Shown: in pieces, positions 1 to 6,145 of the stretch
How the letters are laid out: each line of letters starts with the position of its first letter
Position numbering within the stretch: the stretch's first letter is position 1
Assembly (NCBI GenBank): GCA_009843005.1
Contig: VYEH01000186.1
Coordinates: 1-6,145, forward strand
DNA from: Pseudomonadota bacterium
GTDB lineage: Bacteria > Pseudomonadota > Gammaproteobacteria > Steroidobacterales > Rariloculaceae
Reading direction: 5' to 3'
DNA length: 6,145 nt
Position numbers and translations under genes: made by a program
The notes under the pieces: model-generated
Databases searched by the model: none
What the model saw: the letters and a program-made list of their open reading frames with translations, nothing else
Told to the model about the DNA's origin: nothing

Positions 1-451
1 GCTCTGCGGGGCCCACGAGAATATTGCGCTTGCGCTTCAGGTCGCCGTGGGCGACGCCGGCATCGTGCATCATTCGCAGCGTCTCCAGTAGTCTGGCATA
101 GAACGTCTCGCGGTTGGTCAGTCCGACATCCAGGGCGTCCAGGGTATCGCCCGGGATGTATTCAAGGACGAGGTAGCGGTCATCGAGGCATCCGTAGCAT
201 CGGGGAATACCGGGAATTCCCTTCAGGCGGCGGTAGACATCCGCCTCTCTTCGGATTGAAGCCAGGCTGAGGGTTCTCAGCAATCCCCAACCGGATGGCT
301 CCTTGATGGCAAAGTCACCGGTGGGTCCCTTGTATATTCGAATCGAGGCCTGGTATCCGGGGGTGGGTACGATGCCCGCGTCGCTCGAATCGAGCCAGTC
401 AAGGATCGTTTGGCGTTGGTCCGGACTCAGTGTCTGGGGATCATCCGGCAT
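1..451 (-). CDS. Small protein-kinase-fold protein (RIO/Kdo-kinase-like), C-terminus cut by window edge
   Basis: Reading from the ATG at 451-449 toward base 1 gives 150 residues with no stop, so the gene runs off the left edge. N-lobe features are visible: 'FAIK' with the candidate ATP-anchoring Lys50, 'SIRREADVYRRL' with the candidate alpha-C Glu69, and a hinge-like 'YLVLEYIPGDTL' around residues 93-104. The catalytic loop is 'VAHGDLKRKRNILV' (133-146), with His135, catalytic Asp137, Lys139 and Asn143. The HGD form resembles lipopolysaccharide/Kdo kinases, RIO kinases and aminoglycoside-type kinases more than Hanks-type HRD kinases. The DFG/DFA metal-binding segment would lie past the edge. 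There is no signal peptide, so it is presumably cytoplasmic. It is the second gene of a unit with the upstream methyltransferase, 16 bp away. The start is supported by AAGGAA ten bases upstream. The fold is fairly certain; the substrate (protein, lipid or small molecule) is unknown. Confidence 0.8.
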   Translation of the reverse strand, partial: MPDDPQTLSPDQRQTILDWLDSSDAGIVPTPGYQASIRIYKGPTGDFAIKEPSGWGLLRTLSLASIRREADVYRRLKGIPGIPRCYGCLDDRYLVLEYIPGDTLDALDVGLTNRETFYARLLETLRMMHDAGVAHGDLKRKRNILVGPAE

Positions 452-461
452 CTCTCACCGA

Positions 462-467
462 TTCCTT
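462..467 (-). promoter_or_regulatory. Ribosome binding site of the kinase gene
   Basis: Read on the minus strand, AAGGAA lies ten bases before the ATG at 451, and a second purine-rich stretch GGTGAGAG (459-452) abuts the start codon. The AAGGAA overlaps the last base of the TGA stop of the upstream methyltransferase gene (470-468). This favours translation of both genes from one transcript and supports the chosen start. Confidence 0.55.
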
Positions 468-1058
468 TCATGGCAGCTGCCGGATGATGTTGAAGAGGCA
501 CGCAGCGATGATGAGGGCGATCAGGGGTTCGCCGTTGCGTAGCAGGCTCTTGCGGAATGACCATCCGCCGGCGAAGGCTCCGCGCGGGTTCCTGAAGGTC
601 GGCATGAGCGCCGGTACGTCCCCGGCCCACTTGAGCCATCGGTCGCCGAAAAGATTGTGCAGCTTGCGGTCCTCGTACTCGATGGCGGTGGGGTAGTAGA
701 ACCAGAAAAAGGCCAGCGCGATGACGACTGCCCACCACTGGCCGCTGGCGACGGCGAATCCGCTGACGATGGCGATGTTGCCCGTGTAGAGAGGGTGGCG
801 CACGATGGCATAGGGGCCGTCGGTGGCCAGTTCGCGGTTCTTGGTGATGAATCCGCTGGCGAAGAGCCGCAGCGCGGCGCCCGCGACGATGAAGGGCGTG
901 CCGAGCATCAACACCAGGTCGTCCGGGAGGGCGGTGACGCTGAACCAGAGCATCAGCACCACTGCAAGCACCTGCCTGGACGCTTCGTGGTACCGCAGTT
1001 TGCGGACGAGTTGCGTGAGCGCGCCGCCCGGCGCGAGATCATCGGTGCGGTGTGACAT
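468..1058 (-). CDS. Isoprenylcysteine carboxyl methyltransferase/PEMT-family integral membrane methyltransferase
   Basis: This 196-residue protein is about the usual length for bacterial members of the ICMT/PEMT/NnrU-like membrane methyltransferase fold. Hydrophobic segments lie near residues 28-44, 48-68, 95-120 and 176-193. The signature SAM-site region is present: 'GPYAIVRHPLYTGN' (81-94, the RHPxYxG motif), followed by 'IEYEDRKLHNLFGDRW' (126-141, the ExE...L...FG..W/Y motif). Together these normally form the cofactor pocket at the cytoplasmic membrane face. Family knowledge gives S-adenosylmethionine-dependent methylation of a lipid or lipophilic small molecule; bacteria generally have no prenylated-CAAX substrate, so the acceptor is unknown. 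The ATG at 1058 has no good Shine-Dalgarno but lies just downstream of a plausible promoter. The gene is divergent from the Ntn-hydrolase gene and is followed by the kinase-fold gene, probably in one operon. The 'FGDRWLKWAGDVPALMP' stretch is typical of the family. The fold call is strong; the biochemical role is open. Confidence 0.85.
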   Translation of the reverse strand: MSHRTDDLAPGGALTQLVRKLRYHEASRQVLAVVLMLWFSVTALPDDLVLMLGTPFIVAGAALRLFASGFITKNRELATDGPYAIVRHPLYTGNIAIVSGFAVASGQWWAVVIALAFFWFYYPTAIEYEDRKLHNLFGDRWLKWAGDVPALMPTFRNPRGAFAGGWSFRKSLLRNGEPLIALIIAACLFNIIRQLP

Positions 1059-1070
1059 GGTGATCGACTG

Positions 1071-1098
1071 TGTTCAACGGGCCGGTACCGATGATAAT
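1071..1098 (+). promoter_or_regulatory. Weak candidate promoter for the gamma-glutamyltransferase-family gene
   Basis: On the plus strand, GATAAT (1093-1098) matches five of six -10 bases and overlaps the opposite-strand -10 almost completely. The best -35 at usable distance is TGTTCA (1071-1076, 16 bp spacer), only three of six. It is the only AT-rich patch in the 82-bp gap before the GTG at 1141, which is the main reason to propose it. Confidence 0.3.
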
Positions 1099-1122
1099 AG
1101 AATGCCCGCTGACGGTGACCAA
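1094..1122 (-). promoter_or_regulatory. Putative sigma70 promoter for the methyltransferase-kinase unit
   Basis: On the minus strand, TTGGTC (1122-1117) and TATTAT (1099-1094) are separated by exactly 17 bp. The -10 matches five of six consensus bases, the -35 only three. Transcription would begin near 1087, giving a leader of about 29 bases before the ATG at 1058. The call rests on sequence match and spacing only. Confidence 0.45.
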
Positions 1123-1140
1123 GCAATCTGCTGAATTGAC

Positions 1141-2790
<1,650 letters not shown>

Positions 2791-2822
2791 TGTCCCGTCC
2801 CGATCCAGGGCTGCGGCGGGCA

Positions 2823-3845
2823 TCAGTCCAATGACATTCGCGGGCGCCCCTGCAGGTGGCGCATGCGCTCGAAGACATCGACACCCATTTGTCTCAGCAG
2901 GTCGATCATGTCGATGGGGACCCAGTTTTCGGCGATCAGGCCGCCTTCGACCCGATAGAAGTCCATGACGCGCATGCCCACTGGCTTGCCGGTGGGCGGC
3001 ATCGCCAGGAATCCGGGACCCAGGTGTGTCGCCACCACGCTCGGCCAGCCGCCCGTCACCGCGTAGTTGCCATCGCCGACCCGGCCGAAATGGTGCTCGA
3101 CGCGGCGGTCGGGAAAGGCGCGCAGGAACGGTATCTGGTGGTGGGCGCGAAAACCGCGGAGTCCACGGGTCGTACCGATACCCGACGGCCCGTACCAGAG
3201 GAAATCGGGGGTCCAGTATTGCTCGTGGTCCATGCTCTCGAGGCGCTTGCCGTCGAACCTGAGCAGTCCGGCGTGCATTTTCCTGACCAGTTGAAGCGAT
3301 TCGGCGCCTCCGTCGGGATCGACGGTATCAGGCAGGATCCCGTCCTGGGTTGCCGGACCGGGCCAGCGGCCCTCGGCGCCCAGCGCCGGTGCAATCGGAT
3401 AGCAACCGGCCTGGCGCATGAGGTCGAGCATGTCGGCAATCATCCAGGTTGCAGAAATTCTGCCGTTGACCAGCCGATGAACTTCCCCGTAGCGAACATG
3501 CACGACGCCATGCGTCGGTGGAATGTCGAACAGCGGCCCGGTGAACGTGCCCTGAAAGTGACCCATGACCGCGACAAGGTCCCGGCCGTCGGATTCGCCG
3601 GCGATCAGGATCGAGTCGCGGCGCTGAAGGTCCGGTAGCGCCGATCGCAGCGGATGCCAGAGCGCATCCGCAATTTCCGCGGCGCCGGAACACTCGTTGA
3701 CCGGGTGGAAGGCAAACAGGCGCGCGTCATCTGCGTAAATCGATCCGACTGCGTTTTCGAGTTTGTCCGCGGAAGCGTGGCACAGCGCCTTGAAGCTGTG
3801 GTGGACACGAAGCTTGTTTCGAATATGCGCTTCAGCCCGCGGCAT
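2823..3845 (-). CDS. Tandem SnoaL-like (NTF2-fold) protein, downstream of bicupin
   Basis: This 340-residue protein is about twice the length of one SnoaL-like domain and shows two copies of its C-terminal signature. Copy 1 is near residues 97-147 ('GHFQGTFTGPLFDIPPT...', 'NGRISATWMIADMLDLMRQAG'). Copy 2 is near 266-321 ('GWPSVVATHLG', 'PPTGKPVGMRVMDFYRVEGG', 'AENWVPIDMIDLLRQMG'). The PPTGK-xV...D..R...G.I.E.W...D...LLRQ pattern of copy 2 is the classic SnoaL/ester-cyclase form; copy 1 has lost the TGK (PPTHG) and is more divergent. A proline/glycine-rich linker (about 150-180) separates them. There is no signal peptide or membrane segment, so it should be cytosolic. Family functions include polyketide aldol cyclase, hydratase, isomerase and hydrolase-like roles, so no reaction can be assigned. 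The ATG at 3845 overlaps the 3' end of the bicupin gene by 14 bp, suggesting translational coupling. The stop at 2825-2823 faces the convergent Ntn hydrolase. Confidence 0.85.
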   Translation of the reverse strand: MPRAEAHIRNKLRVHHSFKALCHASADKLENAVGSIYADDARLFAFHPVNECSGAAEIADALWHPLRSALPDLQRRDSILIAGESDGRDLVAVMGHFQGTFTGPLFDIPPTHGVVHVRYGEVHRLVNGRISATWMIADMLDLMRQAGCYPIAPALGAEGRWPGPATQDGILPDTVDPDGGAESLQLVRKMHAGLLRFDGKRLESMDHEQYWTPDFLWYGPSGIGTTRGLRGFRAHHQIPFLRAFPDRRVEHHFGRVGDGNYAVTGGWPSVVATHLGPGFLAMPPTGKPVGMRVMDFYRVEGGLIAENWVPIDMIDLLRQMGVDVFERMRHLQGRPRMSLD

Positions 3846-4914
3846 TCGTCAGGTTGCCGTCACCGGCCGCAAGGTGCGCAGGGGAAGGAATTGCGCGTAC
3901 CGGCGGCTGCGGATCGTCACCGCCGCGCACGATGTAGGCTTCGACTCGTTCGGGTCCGAAATTGCCGAAACTGCGCTGCATCCCGATGGGGATGGTCAGC
4001 ACGTCGCCCGGACCGAGCCTTACCGCACCGTCGGCAAGCAACACGTCGAGCCGCCCCCTGTGCATCAGAATGACTTCTTCCTCGCGCCGGAAATGAGGCA
4101 CTGTTTCGGTGCCCGGCAGGGCTGTGAACAGGTGAAGATGGAAGCCGTGCGGCCAGTTGATCTTGCCCGCACCCAGGCCGTCGGCGCCGTCTGCGGAACT
4201 GATGATCGGTAGCTCCCGAACCGGTTCCGAACCTTCGCCCGGTTCCTGCAGCAACTCGTGGCGCCGGACGATGCAGTCGATCAGAGCATCGGTGGTGAGT
4301 CGATCGAGCCGGGCAACGTCTGCCTCGCTGGTCGGCCGCATCGCGCGCTTGCCCTCCGGAATCCTCTCGCCGCGTGCGGTATCCACGAGGCTGCCGTCCT
4401 CGAGGAGAATCAGTCCATGTTCCCGCGCCTGGTCGAATACGTAGGGCGCCCAGGTCACCATGCCGGGGTCGTCGCCGCCCAGAATGGCGAACATGTAACC
4501 GACATCGTCGCCGACGTTCCTGAAGCCCCGGAAAACGTGGATGGGAATGGAGATGGTATCGCCGGGGCCCACCGTGACTTCTCCATCCCCGCAGTCGACG
4601 CCTGTGTAGAACGTCCACTGCCCGGAATGGACGATGAATACCTCGGCAGTTTCGTGACTGTGTTGGGAGTTGATGCACCCCGGGGGCTGGCGGGCTCCTC
4701 CGACATTGAATCCGTGCGGGATATCGATGTGCACGAACTGGTCGGGACTCTCCGCGACCCCGGGACCGATGATCGTAAAATTCTCCTTCTCGGTGCTTCC
4801 GGGCGTTCGGGTGTCGATGAACGCGGTCGTGCAGGGCCGCAGGTCCCGGTATCGCACCAATCGCTCGGCAAGGAGCGCCGAGTGACGGCTCTCGGACGAT
4901 ATACTCTGAACCAT
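3832..4914 (-). CDS. Bicupin protein, probable metal-dependent enzyme of unknown substrate
   Basis: From the preferred ATG at 4914 this is a 360-residue protein with two cupin domains. Domain 1 (about 60-150) has a complete motif 1, G79-x5-H85-x-H87-x3-E91-x6-G98, and motif 2 G118-x5-P124...R129-x3-N133. Domain 2 (about 255-335) has G268-x5-H274-x-R276-x3-E280-x6-G287 and G303-x5-P309...R314-x3-N318. Domain 1 therefore keeps two His and the Glu metal ligands but has Arg in place of the motif-2 His, while domain 2 has also lost one motif-1 His. Bicupins include dioxygenases, decarboxylases and isomerases; the reaction is not determinable here. An upstream in-frame ATG at 5043 would add 43 residues, but that stretch has no cupin-like features, and a promoter-like sequence (4955-4983) lies inside it. 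The 4914 start also has GGCGGTGA ten bases upstream. The gene is followed by the overlapping tandem-SnoaL gene and is divergent from a second one. Confidence 0.83.
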   Translation of the reverse strand: MVQSISSESRHSALLAERLVRYRDLRPCTTAFIDTRTPGSTEKENFTIIGPGVAESPDQFVHIDIPHGFNVGGARQPPGCINSQHSHETAEVFIVHSGQWTFYTGVDCGDGEVTVGPGDTISIPIHVFRGFRNVGDDVGYMFAILGGDDPGMVTWAPYVFDQAREHGLILLEDGSLVDTARGERIPEGKRAMRPTSEADVARLDRLTTDALIDCIVRRHELLQEPGEGSEPVRELPIISSADGADGLGAGKINWPHGFHLHLFTALPGTETVPHFRREEEVILMHRGRLDVLLADGAVRLGPGDVLTIPIGMQRSFGNFGPERVEAYIVRGGDDPQPPVRAIPSPAHLAAGDGNLTNAAG

Positions 4915-4924
4915 ATGGTGAAGT

Positions 4925-4932
4925 TCACCGCC
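4925..4932 (-). promoter_or_regulatory. Ribosome binding site deciding the bicupin start
   Basis: Minus-strand GGCGGTGA ends ten bases before the ATG at 4914. The GGTGA part matches the 3' side of the anti-Shine-Dalgarno consensus. Together with the promoter just upstream, it favours 4914 over the alternative ATG at 5043, whose upstream AGGT is weaker. Confidence 0.5.
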
Positions 4933-4951
4933 GCTGGCGACGTTACCGCGC

Positions 4952-4969
4952 TCGAATGTACTTCGAATG
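4952..4969 (+). repeat. Direct repeat TCGAATG x2, phased by one helical turn, candidate operator
   Basis: TCGAATG occurs at 4952-4958 and again at 4963-4969, so the copies start 11 bp apart and present the same DNA face. They straddle the -10 box and spacer of the putative bicupin promoter. The same bases also give a small inverted element, CGAA-N5-TTCG (4953-4965). A related GGAATG occurs at 5013-5018. Placement over the promoter is where a repressor would bind; no regulator gene is in the window. Confidence 0.4.
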
Positions 4970-4983
4970 CAAACCCAATTCAA
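4955..4983 (-). promoter_or_regulatory. Putative sigma70 promoter of the bicupin-SnoaL operon
   Basis: On the minus strand, TTGAAT (4983-4978) and TACATT (4960-4955) are separated by 17 bp; each matches four of six consensus bases. Predicted initiation is near 4948, giving a leader of about 34 bases before the ATG at 4914. It lies in the only AT-rich part of the 128-bp divergent gap. Confidence 0.45.
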
Positions 4984-5024
4984 GGCGCCCGCCGGGGGTG
5001 CCCGCCGCTCTCGGAATGCGCCGT

Positions 5025-5038
5025 TGAATCGCGATTCA
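5025..5038. promoter_or_regulatory. 14-bp perfect palindrome TGAATCGCGATTCA, candidate operator
   Basis: TGAATCG followed directly by CGATTCA forms a gapless perfect palindrome that ends four bases before the TTG proposed as start of the plus-strand SnoaL gene. It has no loop, so it is more likely a dimeric protein-binding site than an RNA hairpin. By chance a 7-bp half-site palindrome is expected about once per 16 kb, so finding one in a 128-bp control region is suggestive but not decisive. Confidence 0.4.
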
Positions 5039-5042
5039 TCCA

Positions 5043-6053
5043 TTGCGTGAGCTACCTGGATTGGTTCGGAACGTGACGCGCTATCACCCCGACCAGGGAC
5101 TGGTCGAGTTCATTCTTGGAATTACCTTCGAGATCTGGGAATGCGGCCGAGTCGAGCGCATCAACGATTACTACGCCGCCGATACGCAGGTTTTTGCCCT
5201 GAGCGGCCTCATCCACGGGGCCGGCGGCATGATCGCCGGTACGCGGCGGATGCTGGAGGCGTTTCCAGACCGGCTGCTTCTTGCCGATGATGTGATCTGG
5301 TCCGGTTCCCCGGCGGAGGGTTTTTACTCCTCGCACCGGGTGCTCAGTCCCATGACGAATACCGGTCCTTCGGCGTACGGGCCGCCTACCGGCAAACGGG
5401 TGCGGACGCTGACCATCGCCGACTGCATCGTCGAGGGAGGCCGCATCACCCGCGAATACCTGTTGCGAGACCACTATTCGCTGGTGCGACAACTGGGGGT
5501 CGACCCGCGGCGGGCCGCGGAGCAAATGGCGAGCGAACGCGGCGCTGGGACCGAACGGTGGATCGAAGGGGAAATCGCCAGACTGTCCTGCGGCAGCGGG
5601 ACGGCGAAAGGGTTGCCGCTACCGTCGCCCCAGGCGGATCCGAGTGGTTTCGCGCGACAGGTCATCGATAGTCACCTGGGCGCGAACAGCGATGCGGTGT
5701 CCAATGCCGCTTATGCCAGCTACGCCGTGATGTACCGCTCGCCGGATGAGCTCTATTCGGGACGGGACTCGATCAAGGAACATTTCGCGCAATTGCGCCA
5801 GGCCATATCCGGCTGCAACGTGTCGATCGATCATGTTGCCTGTCAGCCGGTGGACCGTGACGGGCTGCGTATCGCGGTCAGGTGGTGCGCTGCCGGCGCG
5901 CACACAGGCGACTATCTCGGGATTCCGGCCACGGGACAGTCCGTCTTTGTGCTGGGCTCAACGCACTGGCGGATCGTCGGGGAGCACATTGCGATGGAGT
6001 GGACCGTTTTCGATCAGCTAGGTGTGATGGCTCAGCTCGTCTCACGGCCCTGA
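5043..6053 (+). CDS. Second tandem SnoaL-like (NTF2-fold) protein, divergent from bicupin
   Basis: This protein of up to 336 residues has two SnoaL-like domains. Domain 1 (about 14-152) shows a helical start ('DQGLVEFILGITFEIWE'), then 'INDYYAADTQVF', 'AFPDR', 'YGPPTGKRVRTLTIADCIVEGG' and 'LRDHYSLVRQLGVD'. Domain 2 (about 204-330) shows 'SNAAYASYAVMYRSPDELYSG', 'YLGIPATGQSVFVLGSTHWR' and 'IAMEWTVFDQLGV'. A linker rich in Gly, Pro and Ser (about 183-202) joins them. It is clearly related in design to the 2823-3845 gene, but the more canonical PPTGK domain is N-terminal here and C-terminal there. There is no signal peptide, so it should be cytosolic. The start is uncertain: an in-frame stop at 5025-5027 limits extension, leaving TTG 5043, TTG 5061 or GTG 5073, none with a strong Shine-Dalgarno, and there is no ATG before the domain. 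The function is in the broad cyclase/isomerase/hydratase-like family, with no substrate assignable. Confidence 0.82.
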   Translation: MRELPGLVRNVTRYHPDQGLVEFILGITFEIWECGRVERINDYYAADTQVFALSGLIHGAGGMIAGTRRMLEAFPDRLLLADDVIWSGSPAEGFYSSHRVLSPMTNTGPSAYGPPTGKRVRTLTIADCIVEGGRITREYLLRDHYSLVRQLGVDPRRAAEQMASERGAGTERWIEGEIARLSCGSGTAKGLPLPSPQADPSGFARQVIDSHLGANSDAVSNAAYASYAVMYRSPDELYSGRDSIKEHFAQLRQAISGCNVSIDHVACQPVDRDGLRIAVRWCAAGAHTGDYLGIPATGQSVFVLGSTHWRIVGEHIAMEWTVFDQLGVMAQLVSRP

Positions 6054-6145
6054 CGGGCGAGGGCACCGGCGCACCAATCAACCCCGCGAAACATACCCCG
6101 CCCACCAAGGGGGGGGGCGATAGGCGCACCGGGCGGCGGGCCCGA
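6054..6145. other. Gene-free tail with G9 tract and short repeat
   Basis: No coding sequence is supported here. It holds an uninterrupted run of nine G (6109-6117) and two copies of GGCGCACC (6068-6075 and 6123-6130). No stem with a following T-run is visible, so I do not call a rho-independent terminator for the SnoaL gene that ends at 6053. Confidence 0.5.

Noticed and set aside
2791..2822. Possible bidirectional terminator between the convergent genes
   Set aside because: Only very short GC pairings (for example CCC-N6-GGG) are present and no T-run follows on either strand.
2842..2849. GGGCGCCC palindrome near the SnoaL stop
   Set aside because: It is only 8 bp, lies inside the coding region and is expected by chance in DNA this GC-rich.
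2856..3638. A 260-codon open frame antisense to the tandem SnoaL gene
   Set aside because: The opposite strand encodes two recognisable SnoaL signatures; this frame has no domain, no good ribosome site and shadow-like composition.
4915..5043. N-terminal extension of the bicupin from ATG 5043
   Set aside because: The 43 added residues show no cupin-like feature and contain the predicted promoter and repeats; the 4914 start has a better ribosome site.
4258..5076. A 272-codon open frame antisense to the bicupin gene and crossing the divergent control region
   Set aside because: It runs through both the bicupin motifs and the divergent gap into the next gene, and its product resembles no known family.

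Overview
The window is a GC-rich stretch (clearly above 60% by eye) of bacterial chromosome with tightly packed genes. The codon use and the gene families look proteobacterial, and a gammaproteobacterium is my guess, but nothing in the window fixes the taxon. I see no tRNA, rRNA, CRISPR array, insertion sequence, integrase or phage gene. Six protein genes are supported, one of them cut by the left edge.

Layout. (1) 1-1058, minus strand: a two-gene unit, a membrane methyltransferase of the isoprenylcysteine methyltransferase/PEMT fold (468-1058) followed 16 bp later by a small protein-kinase-fold gene (1-451, C-terminus off the window). (2) 1059-1140: a short divergent promoter region in which one AT-rich patch can serve as a -10 box on both strands. 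(3) 1141-2790, plus strand: a gamma-glutamyltransferase-family Ntn hydrolase without a signal peptide. It keeps the nucleophilic Thr but lacks the Asp that binds the gamma-glutamyl amino group in classical Ggt. (4) 2791-2822: a 32-bp convergent gap with no convincing terminator. (5) 2823-4914, minus strand: a bicupin gene followed by a tandem SnoaL-like gene that overlaps it by 14 bp, so the two are probably co-translated. (6) 4915-5042: a 128-bp divergent control region with a recognisable minus-strand promoter, a helically phased direct repeat over it, and a 14-bp perfect palindrome next to the plus-strand gene. (7) 5043-6053, plus strand: a second tandem SnoaL-like gene. (8) 6054-6145: 92 bp with no gene, containing a run of nine G.

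How it may work together. The most interesting unit is 2823-6053: a bicupin flanked by two different double-SnoaL proteins and driven from a shared, repeat-bearing control region. The NTF2/SnoaL fold includes polyketide cyclases, ester cyclases, hydratases and isomerases, and bicupins include dioxygenases, isomerases and decarboxylases. A small-molecule pathway, probably catabolic or tailoring, is therefore plausible, but no substrate can be read from the sequence. The Ntn hydrolase next door, convergent with this unit, could supply an amide-cleaving step; that link rests on proximity alone. The methyltransferase/kinase pair looks like a separate unit.
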